From the NCBI GenBank assembly GCA_022750115.1, contig JAKIWI010000005.1:1-64000 (forward strand): a stretch of 64,000 bases of DNA. The letters run 5' to 3'. A program made the translations under genes and the position numbers. The number at the start of each line of letters is the position of its first letter. Position 1 is the first letter of the stretch. The DNA comes from Thermoplasmata archaeon (GTDB lineage: Archaea > Thermoplasmatota > Thermoplasmata > Lutacidiplasmatales > UBA184). Shown piece by piece: positions 8,686 to 16,390 of the stretch. Under the pieces are notes generated by a model. The model was not told the origin of the DNA. It saw only the letters and a list, made by a program, of their open reading frames with translations, and did not search any database.

Positions 8686-8866
8686 GCGCAGCGCCGGCCG
8701 CGCGCGACGAACCTTTTCCCGCTCGCAACGAGCGGTCGACCCCCCTCCCGCCGACTCCGCAGACCTAGGAACTCGGTCGCTCGCCCGTGGAAATGGAGTT
8801 CGTGCCCGAGATCGGGCGGCGCGAGACCGCCCACGGAGCAGGGGCCGAGGACGATGCCGTCGCGGG

Positions 8867-9763
8867 TCACGGTGCCGGTTTCCCGTACCGGGTGAGGATC
8901 GTGAGCCCGATCACGATGAGGGCGAACCCGGCGAGCTCCCAGAGCTGAAACGGCTCTCCGAGCAGGAGCGTCCCGATGGAGACCGCCGCGAGCGGGTTCA
9001 CGTAGGCGACGACGTTCGCGCGCCCCGGTCCGACCCGGTGATGGAGGTAGAAGTAGAGGGTGTAGCCGACGACCGACGGGAGCGCCACCAGGTAGGCGAG
9101 CGCCAGCAGGGCTGGGGTCGTCGTTGGTAGCGCGGGGTGGCGCTCGAACAGCGGGAGCATGGCGGCGAGGAAGATCGTCGCCGCCGCGAACTGCACCGTG
9201 AGTCCCCAGAGGGTTTCGCCTTCGGGACGCTGACGTCGGAGCAGGACCGTGCCCCCGGCGACGCTGACCGCCGCGGCGAACACGGCGATCGGACCCCAGA
9301 TGGTCGTGGCCAGGACGACCCCACCCGGAGGGAAGACCAGGACGACCACGCCGACGAACCCGATCGCGAGACCGAGCACGCCGGCGCGCCCGAGCGACTC
9401 CCCCGGAAGGAGCGGCAGGGCGAACAAGGCCGTCAGGAACGGCACTCCCCCGATGAGGATCGCCGCCACGCCGCCGGAGGTCCACTGCTCGCCGACATAG
9501 AGGAACAGTCCGTAGAGTCCCACGATCGGGAGGCCGAGAAGGGCGGACATCGCGAGGGCGCGGGGCGCGGGTCGAGCGACGCGCGTCGCCGCCGCCAGAA
9601 TCGCGATCGCGGCGGCGGACAGGGCGTACCGAACGAGGGCGAAGGCGAGCGGGGTCGCGCCGGCGAGCAGCCCGTAGCGGATGACCGGGTACGCGGACCC
9701 CCAGACGAGGCCGAGCACGACGAGCAGGGCCACCGTCCTTCGGGCCGAGCCGTCCTCCGCCAT
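8867..9763 (-). CDS. EamA/DMT-family transporter
   Basis: Integral membrane protein of the drug/metabolite transporter superfamily, which exports amino acids, metabolites or other small solutes; the substrate cannot be read from the sequence. At 298 residues it has the standard ten-helix, two-EamA-repeat size. Repeat 1 begins LVVLGLVWGSAYPVIRYGL with the characteristic W.S and a following RY. Repeat 2 starts near residue 150 (TTIWGPIAVFAAAVSVAGG). The last helices include GEPFQLWELAGFALIVIGL, where the conserved E.....G.L.I..G pattern is visible. The ATG at 9763 begins only 13 residues before the first helix. It is transcribed toward tmk and its downstream neighbour. Confidence 0.9.
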   Translation of the reverse strand: MAEDGSARRTVALLVVLGLVWGSAYPVIRYGLLAGATPLAFALVRYALSAAAIAILAAATRVARPAPRALAMSALLGLPIVGLYGLFLYVGEQWTSGGVAAILIGGVPFLTALFALPLLPGESLGRAGVLGLAIGFVGVVVLVFPPGGVVLATTIWGPIAVFAAAVSVAGGTVLLRRQRPEGETLWGLTVQFAAATIFLAAMLPLFERHPALPTTTPALLALAYLVALPSVVGYTLYFYLHHRVGPGRANVVAYVNPLAAVSIGTLLLGEPFQLWELAGFALIVIGLTILTRYGKPAP

Positions 9764-9791
9764 CCGACCGCCGCGTCGTCTAGAAATCAGG

Positions 9792-10622
9792 TCACGTAAG
9801 GGCGTCGGAGAGGGCGAAGAACGCCTCCGGAGGCAGCTCCTCGGGGCGCATCCGTCGCCAGCCGACAGGCCATCCGGCGCGTCGGGCGACGTCGTCGGGC
9901 GCGGAGGTGACCCGGGGCAAGAGGTTGCCGAGCTGCTTGCGGCGGGAGGAGAACAGCGTTCGCACGGTCTCCTCGAGCCGGGGGACCGAGCGGACCGCGA
10001 GCGGGTCGGGGCGCGCCGTGAGCACGATCAGCCGACTGTTCACGGCGGGGCGCGGGTGGAAGCACGCCGGCCCGAGGGTGCGGAATAGTTCGACCGTGGC
10101 GAACAGGTGGGTCAGGATGCTCAGCCGGCCGTACACGCCCGACCCGGGGCCGGCGGCGATGCGCTCCGCCACCTCGTTTTGGACAATTGCCACGATGCGG
10201 GGAACGCGCGCTTTGAGAAGTCGGATCAGGATCGGTGTGGCGACGGCGAACGGGAGGTTGCCGACGACCGCAGTCGGGCTCCCGAGCGGCGCATCGAGGG
10301 CATCGGCCTCCTCCACCTTCACTCTGGCTCCGAAGAGTTCGTCGAGCCGGCGCGCAAGCCGCGCATCCAGCTCGAGCACCCGAAGGTCGGTGTAGCCGCG
10401 CCGGAGCAAGGCGGCGGTCAGTATCCCGAGCCCGCCGCCGATCTCCACGATCGGCGCGTCGCGGGGCTGGTCGACGAGCGCGGCCTCGCCATCCGCGATG
10501 AACGGGTCGATGAGGAACGACTGGCCGAGCTGGCGGGAGGGGCGCATGCCGAGGGTCTTGAGCGCCTCGGTGACGTCCCGGGCGCTGGCGGGGACGAGGG
10601 GCGCGAGGGCCGGCGCCTCCAT
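9792..10622 (-). CDS. ksgA: 16S rRNA adenine N6-dimethyltransferase (KsgA/Dim1)
   Basis: Dimethylates two adjacent adenines in the 3' helix of 16S rRNA, late in small-subunit assembly. At 276 residues it is of family length. Visible motifs are LGQSFLID (entry motif), EIGGGLGILT (SAM motif I), a VLELDARLA acidic loop, the NLPF catalytic motif (usually NLPY; Phe is seen in some members), and FHPRPAVNS near residue 205. The C-terminal FSSRRKQLGNLL is the usual helix. It is the last gene of the cluster pus10-rpl21e-rpoF-DUF655-ksgA, a linkage known across archaea; only one base lies between its start and the DUF655 stop, so it is translated from the same message. Confidence 0.96.
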   Translation of the reverse strand: MEAPALAPLVPASARDVTEALKTLGMRPSRQLGQSFLIDPFIADGEAALVDQPRDAPIVEIGGGLGILTAALLRRGYTDLRVLELDARLARRLDELFGARVKVEEADALDAPLGSPTAVVGNLPFAVATPILIRLLKARVPRIVAIVQNEVAERIAAGPGSGVYGRLSILTHLFATVELFRTLGPACFHPRPAVNSRLIVLTARPDPLAVRSVPRLEETVRTLFSSRRKQLGNLLPRVTSAPDDVARRAGWPVGWRRMRPEELPPEAFFALSDALT

Positions 10623-10623
10623 C

Positions 10624-11169
10624 CTACGGCGCGACGAACAACCGGTACTTGTCCCCGACGCCCTGGAGCTCGGCTTCGATGCGGCCGACGACGAGCATCT
10701 GCGGGCCCTTCAGGTGAAGGCGCGACTCGAGGTCCGCGAACGAGGCGAATGGCCCTCGCTTCCGCTCCTCCAGGATCGATTGCATCGTCTTCTTGCCGAC
10801 GCCCGGGAGCAGCTCGAGCAGGTGGAAGCGCCGCGACACCGACTCCGATTCGTTGAAGAACCGGAGGAACCGAGCCTGGTCCGAAAGGACGAGCTTCTCG
10901 AGCGCGATCGTCAGCTCCGAGCGGGCGGAGGTCGTCAGCTCGTCGTAACCGAGCCGCCGGCGCACGTGGTCGATCGGCGGCGCGACGCCCTGGAGGGGCA
11001 CCACCGCGATACGGTTCCCCGGGGTGAGCGCGACGCCCGGCTTCGCGAGGATCTCGAGGAGCTTCAGCTCGGACTCGCCGACGGCGAGGGCGACGGGCTC
11101 CCTATGGTAGCCGTGCTCGGTCGACCGACCGGACGGCAAGTAATCCAGGACGTAGACGTAGTTCTCCAT
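10624..11169 (-). CDS. DUF655 protein, predicted RNA-binding with helix-hairpin-helix
   Basis: Conserved archaeal protein of 181 residues found next to rpoF and ksgA. The N-terminus ENYVYVLDYLPSG is the DUF655 hallmark (an OB-like region). Residues about 120-160, LLPGVGKKTMQSILEERKRGPFASFADLESR, form a helix-hairpin-helix nucleic-acid binding motif. The setting among ribosomal protein, rRNA methylase and pseudouridine synthase genes supports a role in RNA or ribosome biogenesis, but no reaction is established. It starts at ATG 11169, 15 bases after the rpoF stop, and ends one base before ksgA begins. Confidence 0.93.
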   Translation of the reverse strand: MENYVYVLDYLPSGRSTEHGYHREPVALAVGESELKLLEILAKPGVALTPGNRIAVVPLQGVAPPIDHVRRRLGYDELTTSARSELTIALEKLVLSDQARFLRFFNESESVSRRFHLLELLPGVGKKTMQSILEERKRGPFASFADLESRLHLKGPQMLVVGRIEAELQGVGDKYRLFVAP

Positions 11170-11184
11170 GGGCCGGCCGACCGA

Positions 11185-11499
11185 TCATCTGTACTGCGCG
11201 ACCAGCTCGATCAGTTTGGCGAGCTGTTCTTCCTCCAGCACGACCCGCTCCTTCGCGAACAGGAGGCGGATTTCTTCGGGGTACTGCGGGAGGACATCGG
11301 CGATCTTGATGGCGAGGTTCGCGTCGACGAACGGAAGGGTCCGGAGCTCGGCGATGAGCTTGTGGATCTCCGCGGGCTCGAGCGTCGCGAACAGTTCGGC
11401 GTGCTGCTGGGCGAGGAGCGCCTCCCGAGGCAGCGGGCGGCGCCCGGCCTCCTCGGTGAGCATCTTCCGCACGTCGGCAAGTGGCACCGGGTCGGGCAT
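11185..11499 (-). CDS. rpoF: DNA-directed RNA polymerase subunit F (Rpb4)
   Basis: Forms the stalk of the archaeal RNA polymerase together with subunit E (Rpb7). The 104-residue all-helical product matches the family in size, with the HRDC-like pattern HKLIAELRTLPFVDANLAIKI followed by ADVLPQYPEEIRLLFAKERVVLEEEQLAKLIELVAQY. Its ATG at 11499 directly abuts the last base of the rpl21e stop codon (11500-11502), so the two are translationally linked as in other archaea. Confidence 0.95.
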   Translation of the reverse strand: MPDPVPLADVRKMLTEEAGRRPLPREALLAQQHAELFATLEPAEIHKLIAELRTLPFVDANLAIKIADVLPQYPEEIRLLFAKERVVLEEEQLAKLIELVAQYR

Positions 11500-11832
11500 C
11501 TAGGCCCCCGCAGCCGGCACGGCCGCCGGCTTGGGCTCGACGTGGGAGCGCCGGAGGTGGACGGGGTTCGCGATGAGCTGCTTTCGCTTCCCGCCGTCGT
11601 AGAACTCGATCCGGTACGCCCGGCCGACCTTCGCCACGACGGTGCAGACCCGGCCCTGGTAGCGCGGATGCGGCTGGCCGTGCGGGTCGGAGGGCTCGAG
11701 GTTGACCATCACCTTCTCCCCCAGTGCGAACGCCTGGAGGAACCGGTTGACGGGAGGCATCCCCGCCTCGCGGACCTTCTTGGTCGACCACCCGCGGCTG
11801 CGCGCGCGGAATCCCTTGGAACTCTTGACCAT
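11500..11832 (-). CDS. rpl21e: Ribosomal protein L21e
   Basis: Large-subunit protein found in archaea and eukaryotes. The N-terminal KSSKGFRARSRGWSTKK and the core GEKVMVNLEPSDPHGQPHPRYQGRVCTV are the L21e signature; the SH3-like barrel continues through YRIEFYDGGKRKQLIANPVHLR. At 110 residues it is slightly longer than typical because of an Ala/Pro-rich tail (KPAAVPAAGA). It lies three bases after the pus10 stop. Confidence 0.96.
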   Translation of the reverse strand: MVKSSKGFRARSRGWSTKKVREAGMPPVNRFLQAFALGEKVMVNLEPSDPHGQPHPRYQGRVCTVVAKVGRAYRIEFYDGGKRKQLIANPVHLRRSHVEPKPAAVPAAGA

Positions 11833-11835
11833 CGG

Positions 11836-13065
11836 TTACGCTCCTTGTGTGTCGTGGATCTCGAGGACGTCCAAGAACTCGACCGTCAAGGGAGTCCCGA
11901 GGAGAGCGGAGAGGTTCGGGTCGGTCCGTCCATCGTCCCCTTCCACCCATTCCTTGATGTACGTGCCGGCTTCGGCGCACACGTCGAGCGTGAACCGTCC
12001 CTCGGCCGCCTCGACGAGCGACGCAGAGACGATCCGACGCGTGCGCACACGGTCGGCCCGCCGGTGCGCGACGCGCCGCGGAGTCCGCTGGGCGATTGCC
12101 CGGCCGACTGCGAACGACAGGGCTTCATTAATCTTTGCCACGGCGACGACCCCCGACACGCCGACGCGGTAGCTCTTCGACGGGCTCGCCTCCTTGACGC
12201 GCACGACCTCGGCGGCGTCGGCCGACGCCATCCCGACGACCTCGACCCGGCCCTCGGCGGCCCGGTTCGCCTCGGCGACCGCCCCGGCAACGTCGATCGC
12301 GCGCAGCTTCGGCCGCCGGATCTCGAGCACGAACGGCCGGCCACGGCCGAGCATCCGGGCGTCGATGTCCTCGCGTCCCATTCCATGAAACCGAGTTCCC
12401 TCGCCGCCGGTCGCGGTGAGGAATGGCGCGGCGACGAGCTCCTCGACGCTCGTCGGGTAGGTCTTGCCGGTGCCCGAGCAGCGGTCGCATCCGCGCCCCT
12501 GGCACGCGCGGCACGGCCAGCGGGTCTGTGGAAGCGTCCGGTCGAACTTCCGGTAGCGGCCCAGGAAGTAGAGCGGCATCACGGTGAGGCCGACGGTTCC
12601 GACGGGCACGTCCGCGAGGAACACGACATCGGGCCGGTCGGTGGTCGCTTCGCGGCCGCTCGCGGCCTCGAGGCGTTTGCCGAGTTCGCGGTTGAACGAG
12701 CTGCGGATGCTCTCGCCGACCGCGGTGCCGAACTCCAGCCAGAGCGACTCCTCGCGGGCGAGCGTCTCGGGGTCCCAGCGGGACCCGCAGGAGAACCGCG
12801 GCCACTCGTAGCCCTCGGCGGCGGTCGTGCACCGCTCGATCCAGACCGGGATCCGGTCGAAGGCCCCCTCGCAGACGGGACACGGCGAGGCGGGCACGAG
12901 GGCGCCGAGCGCCTCCGAGATCCGGGCCGCTCGCTCCGGGTTGGTCATCCCGTGGCCGGCGCGGCCGAACAGGCGACCGAAGCATTCGGCGCAGAGGCCG
13001 CGGCCGAGCGCGCGGCGTGCCGGGTCCAGGATTTCGGGACCGAGAACGAAGCCGGGGTCGGTCAC
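11836..13065 (-). CDS. pus10: tRNA pseudouridine synthase Pus10
   Basis: Makes pseudouridine 54 and 55 in the T-loop of archaeal tRNAs. The 409-residue product has the N-terminal THUMP-containing accessory region with zinc-binding cysteines (CAECFGRLFGR near residue 25, CPVCEGAF near 62, and a third CRACQGRGCDRCSGTG near 195) and a C-terminal catalytic domain. The catalytic loop is GGEGTRFHGMGREDIDARML, in which REDID contains the catalytic Asp. GTYIKEWVEGD near residue 375 is the conserved C-terminal motif. The start is GTG at 13065. It is the first gene of the ribosomal cluster, followed three bases later by rpl21e. Confidence 0.95.
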   Translation of the reverse strand: MTDPGFVLGPEILDPARRALGRGLCAECFGRLFGRAGHGMTNPERAARISEALGALVPASPCPVCEGAFDRIPVWIERCTTAAEGYEWPRFSCGSRWDPETLAREESLWLEFGTAVGESIRSSFNRELGKRLEAASGREATTDRPDVVFLADVPVGTVGLTVMPLYFLGRYRKFDRTLPQTRWPCRACQGRGCDRCSGTGKTYPTSVEELVAAPFLTATGGEGTRFHGMGREDIDARMLGRGRPFVLEIRRPKLRAIDVAGAVAEANRAAEGRVEVVGMASADAAEVVRVKEASPSKSYRVGVSGVVAVAKINEALSFAVGRAIAQRTPRRVAHRRADRVRTRRIVSASLVEAAEGRFTLDVCAEAGTYIKEWVEGDDGRTDPNLSALLGTPLTVEFLDVLEIHDTQGA

Positions 13066-13160
13066 GAGGGCCCGCGAATGCGGGCGCGGCCACTTGACGT
13101 TGTGGGGAGCGAAGTCGTCACCGAACCTATTTCTCCCGTCGACGACTGGGTCCTCCGTCC

Positions 13161-13568
13161 ATGACCGAGGTCCTCCGGGAATCGGAGCTCATCCGCGCCA
13201 TCCAACGGACGCTCGTCGCGCGCGGCAAGATGCCCGCGGAAGAGGCCGAGCCGACGGCCCGGATGATCCTGGGCTACTTCGGCCTCGACGACACGGTACT
13301 CGACAACAAGCTCTCGAGCGACGACCGCGACCGGTTCTACCGGCTCGAGGAGGAAGGGCTCCTCACGAGCGAGGAGGAGGACGCGACGGTCTCGCGCGGG
13401 AAGACCTGGCGGATCCACTACTGGCTCCTCCGCAAGGACCGGATCCGCGATGTCGGCCGCGACAGCCCGGCCGAGGCGACCGACGAGACCGAGGCGGTCT
13501 ACCGCGACATCGGCGACTCCGTCTGGAACCGCCGGAGCGGTCCCAAGCAGAGCCCACCCGCCCCCTGA
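13161..13568 (+). CDS. DUF6015 family protein
   Basis: Archaeal family of unknown role. The 135-residue soluble protein has an N-terminal helical part (SELIRAIQRTLVARGKMPAEEAEPTARMIL), then GYFGLDDTVLDNKLSSDDRD and the conserved RFYRLEEEGLLT, ending with WRIHYWLLRKDRI. This looks like a winged-helix fold followed by a beta hairpin. It is divergent from pus10 across a 95-base gap, with a TATA-like CTATTTCT at about 13128-13135, about 25-33 bases before the ATG, so it is leaderless. It is convergent with the PrsW-like gene, which ends two bases after it. Confidence 0.8.
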   Translation: MTEVLRESELIRAIQRTLVARGKMPAEEAEPTARMILGYFGLDDTVLDNKLSSDDRDRFYRLEEEGLLTSEEEDATVSRGKTWRIHYWLLRKDRIRDVGRDSPAEATDETEAVYRDIGDSVWNRRSGPKQSPPAP

Positions 13569-13569
13569 C

Positions 13570-14433
13570 TCACTTGGTGTACTGACGCGGCGGCGGGCCG
13601 CTCCGCGGCTTCACACTGGGTGGCCGATAGCGCGGGTGGACCGCGGAGGCGCCGGGGAAGTCCGACTGGGCGATGACCGTGCGTACGTGTTCGATCGCGC
13701 CGAAGGCGAACGCGATGGCGGCGAGCAGTCCCAGGACGTCCGCGTACGGCCCGATCCAGTTGGGGAGCCCGGCGGCGAGGAGGATGGCGCCGAGCGAGGC
13801 GAGCGCGTTGAACGAGGCGTGCATCCCGACGGCAAGCAGGTAGTACGCCCCCGAGGCGCCGGCCCGGCCCTGGTAGATGTTGGACGCGTAGCCGCGGCCG
13901 AACATCGCGGTGGAGCTCCCATGGAGGAGCACCGACGAGATCGACCGCACGAAGATCAGCGTGAGGCCCGCGGCCAGGCCGCCCGCGAGGAAGGCGCCGA
14001 GCCCGTAGAGAAGCGTCTCGAAGAATCCGAAGCCGAGGCCGACGGCCGCCCCGAACACCGGGCCATCGGCGAGCCGGCGCATCGAGGAGCGGTACTGGAC
14101 GACCCCGGCGGCCTTCAGTCCCTCCTCGACGAACGGGGCGATGACCAGGACGAGGAAAAATACGCCGAGCGTCGAATTGCCGTTCAGGAACGCGAACTCG
14201 GGAGCGGGGTAGGAGAGGGAGATCTTGGTGCCGATGTCGAGGATCACCACCTCGAGGACCCCGGCGATGATCGTGGCACCGAGCGCGCCGAACAGGAACA
14301 ATCGGAGCAGGAGCCCCCACGGTTCCTGTCCCAGCCGCTCGCTCTGACGGACCCAGACCAGGTAGGCGAGCGCCGGAAGGAGGGCGGCGAGCGTGAGGAC
14401 GAGGAAGTCCACGAAGCCCGAGGAATCCACCAT
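13570..14433 (-). CDS. PrsW-family intramembrane metalloprotease
   Basis: Polytopic membrane protein (about eight spans, 287 residues) with the PrsW/RCE1-like motifs in order: APFVEEGLKAAG (EExxK type, residues about 104-115), LGFGFFETLLYG (FFE, about 143-154), SSVLLHGSSTAMFG (His motif) and VGMHASFNALASLG (HxxxN type). These Glu and His residues bind the metal in the membrane. Family members cleave membrane substrates such as anti-sigma factors in bacteria; in archaea substrates are unknown. It is followed after six bases by the 3-hydroxyacyl-CoA dehydrogenase gene's stop on the same strand, so the two may share a message. The 3' end lies one base from the convergent DUF6015 stop. Confidence 0.9.
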   Translation of the reverse strand: MVDSSGFVDFLVLTLAALLPALAYLVWVRQSERLGQEPWGLLLRLFLFGALGATIIAGVLEVVILDIGTKISLSYPAPEFAFLNGNSTLGVFFLVLVIAPFVEEGLKAAGVVQYRSSMRRLADGPVFGAAVGLGFGFFETLLYGLGAFLAGGLAAGLTLIFVRSISSVLLHGSSTAMFGRGYASNIYQGRAGASGAYYLLAVGMHASFNALASLGAILLAAGLPNWIGPYADVLGLLAAIAFAFGAIEHVRTVIAQSDFPGASAVHPRYRPPSVKPRSGPPPRQYTK

Positions 14434-14439
14434 CGCCGG

Positions 14440-15303
14440 CTACCCGGTGCTCGCCTTCGGCGGGTAGTCGTAAAAGCCGGCGCCCGATTTGCGCCCGAGC
14501 TTGCCCGCGGCGACCATCGAGCGGAGCAACGGACACGTCCGGTACTTCGAGTCGCGAAAGCCGTCCCAGAGGACGTCGAGGATCGCCACCGTCGTGTCGA
14601 GGCCGACGAGGTCGAGGAGCGCGAACGGGCCCATCGGGTGGTGAAAGCCGAGCTGGTACGCGGCGTCGATGTCGTCGCGGGTGGCGATCCCCTCGTACAG
14701 CATCCACGCCGCCTCGTTGCCCATCACGGCCATCGCCCGCGTGGTCACGAAGCCGGGAGTGTCCTTCGACGTCACGACCGTCTTTCCGAGCGAGCGCGCG
14801 AACTCGGCGGCGCGCTCGACGACGTCGGGCCGCGTGTGGACGCCCGGGATCAGCTCGACGAGCTCCATCTGGAGGACCGGATTGAAGAAATGAAGCCCCA
14901 CGACGCGGCTCGGGTCGGTGGCGGCGGATGCGATCGAGGTGACCGGGAGCGACGAGGTGTTGGTTGCGAGGATCGTCGTGGGGCCGACGACCGCAGACAG
15001 CTCCCGGAACAGCTGGCGCTTGAGCTCGAGGTTCTCCGGAGCGGCCTCGATGACGATGTCCGCCCCCTCAGCCCGTCGGAGCCCGATCGCGATGTCGATC
15101 CGCCCGATGGTCTCCTCCACGGCGGCGCTCCCGATCGTCCCGCGTTTCGCGGCGTGCTCGAGGGCCCGCCGCGCGTTGTCGAGACCACGTCGGGCGAACT
15201 CCTCGCTGACGTCCTCGAGGGTGACGGCGTACCCCTTCGACGCCGCCTGAGCGGCGATGCCGCTCCCCATGATCCCGGCGCCGGCGACGAAGACGCGATG
15301 CAC
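14440..15303 (-). CDS. 3-hydroxyacyl-CoA dehydrogenase (3-hydroxybutyryl-CoA dehydrogenase type)
   Basis: NAD(H)-dependent oxidation or reduction of 3-hydroxyacyl-CoA in fatty-acid or butyrate metabolism. The start is taken as GTG at 15303 (MHRVFVAGAGIMGSGIAAQ), giving 287 residues, the normal length. A longer frame to 15447 would add low-complexity sequence and overlap the next gene. The Rossmann motif GAGIMGSGIA is at the N-terminus; NTSSLPVTSIA, then GLHFFNPVLQMELVELIPG with the catalytic His, and the C-terminal HHPMGPFALLDLVGLDT are all intact. GRKSGAGFYDYPP ends the protein. It lies 53 bases from the thiolase gene upstream. Confidence 0.95.
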   Translation of the reverse strand: MHRVFVAGAGIMGSGIAAQAASKGYAVTLEDVSEEFARRGLDNARRALEHAAKRGTIGSAAVEETIGRIDIAIGLRRAEGADIVIEAAPENLELKRQLFRELSAVVGPTTILATNTSSLPVTSIASAATDPSRVVGLHFFNPVLQMELVELIPGVHTRPDVVERAAEFARSLGKTVVTSKDTPGFVTTRAMAVMGNEAAWMLYEGIATRDDIDAAYQLGFHHPMGPFALLDLVGLDTTVAILDVLWDGFRDSKYRTCPLLRSMVAAGKLGRKSGAGFYDYPPKASTG

Positions 15304-15356
15304 GAGCGAGCGCCGCGGGTCGCTCCCCGAGGAGAGGGAACCGTCGGCCACGTCCC

Positions 15357-16292
15357 TCAGGAGACAGCCGTCCCCATAACGGGTCCGGCGAGTTCCCGAC
15401 GGTACTCGCACGCCCGGCAGAGAACGCCCGTCGACGGCTCCCCGCACTCCTCACATCGACGCGGTGCTCCCGATGCCTCCGAATTCTCGAGCAGGGCGAG
15501 GATCGTCTCGCGGCTTCGCAGGAGCGCTTGGCGCGTCCCGGGGACCGCTTCCTCGAGATTCCAGACGGCTTCGCGAAACACGTTGCGGCTCGCGCGGCCG
15601 GCGTAGGGGCACTCCGCGTGGTCGAAGGGCAGACCCGAGGCGCGCGCGAACTGGAACACCTCTCGCTCCGGAACCTCCGAGAGCGGGGCGATCCGCGGCA
15701 CCAGCCCGTCTTGTCGACGGCCATGCGGGGCCATCCGACCGAGGCGCGCGACGTCGGCCCGCGCGACGTTCATCAGCACCGTCTGGGCGAGGTCGTCGAG
15801 GTTGAACCCGAGGACGAGCACGTCCGCCCCGAGGTCGCGCGCGGTCCGGTTCAGCATCTGGCGCCGCCAGACGCCGCAGAACGAGCAGGGCGCGGTCCCC
15901 GGAAGTCGCGCAGCGGCGCGGTCGGTCGTCGTCCCGAGGAGCTCGAGCGATTTCACGACCACATGGCGCACGCCGAGTTGCTTCGTCAGAGCCCGCGCGG
16001 CTCGGATCGTCTTCGGTCGGTAGCCTCGGATGCCTTCGTCGACCGTCACCGCCACGACGTCGACGCTCGGTCGGCGGCGGAAGTGTTCGTGCGCGAGGAG
16101 GAGCGCCGTCGCCGAGTCCTTCCCTCCCGAGAGCGCCACCGCGATGGTACCCGTACGGAAGCGAGGGAGCTGGCGGTGGAGCTGGCGACGGAATCGGTCC
16201 CGGATGGTCGCGGCGAGGTGCTCGTCGCACAGATGGTCGCCGGCGTAGGGCCGGTCGATCACCGCGGCCTTCTCGCACCGGTCGCACGTCAC
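15357..16292 (-). CDS. tRNA 2-thiolation protein, NcsA/TtuA family
   Basis: Adenylates a wobble or T-loop uridine of tRNA for sulfur transfer. The PP-loop ALSGGKDSATALLLAHE lies near residue 50, and CSFCGVWRR plus NLDDLAQTVLMN are the catalytic-centre motifs of the TtuA/NcsA group. Zinc knuckles occur at both ends: CDRCEKAAVIDRPYAGDHLC at the N-terminus and CEECGEPSTGVLCRAC at the C-terminus. I place the start at GTG 16292, directly before the first knuckle, because that gives the usual length (311) and because a TAATTA promoter at 16359-16364 would otherwise overlap the alternative ATG at 16358. Choosing between uridine 34 and uridine 54 as target is not possible here. Confidence 0.9.
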   Translation of the reverse strand: MTCDRCEKAAVIDRPYAGDHLCDEHLAATIRDRFRRQLHRQLPRFRTGTIAVALSGGKDSATALLLAHEHFRRRPSVDVVAVTVDEGIRGYRPKTIRAARALTKQLGVRHVVVKSLELLGTTTDRAAARLPGTAPCSFCGVWRRQMLNRTARDLGADVLVLGFNLDDLAQTVLMNVARADVARLGRMAPHGRRQDGLVPRIAPLSEVPEREVFQFARASGLPFDHAECPYAGRASRNVFREAVWNLEEAVPGTRQALLRSRETILALLENSEASGAPRRCEECGEPSTGVLCRACEYRRELAGPVMGTAVS

Positions 16293-16358
16293 GGAGCGTT
16301 CGAGAGCGCCGTCGGTACTTGAGGAACGGTCGCGGAGCTTCCGATGGGTGTCAACCAT

Positions 16359-16364
16359 TAATTA
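16359..16364. promoter_or_regulatory. Palindromic TATA box shared by divergent ncsA/ttuA and xerA genes
   Basis: TAATTA reads the same on both strands. For xerA it lies 27-32 bases before the ATG at 16391 (leaderless). For the thiolase gene it would give initiation near 16335 and a start at GTG 16292. Confidence 0.5.
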
Positions 16365-16390
16365 GGGTCAACCCGGCCAACGAGCAACCG

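Noticed and set aside
10498-13164. An 888-codon plus-strand frame opposite pus10, rpl21e, rpoF, DUF655 and ksgA
   Set aside because: The conserved ribosomal cluster lies on the opposite strand and the plus frame has no recognisable domain.
14440-15447. Longer start for the 3-hydroxyacyl-CoA dehydrogenase
   Set aside because: The extra 48 residues are low complexity and overlap the thiolase gene; the GTG at 15303 gives the usual N-terminus.
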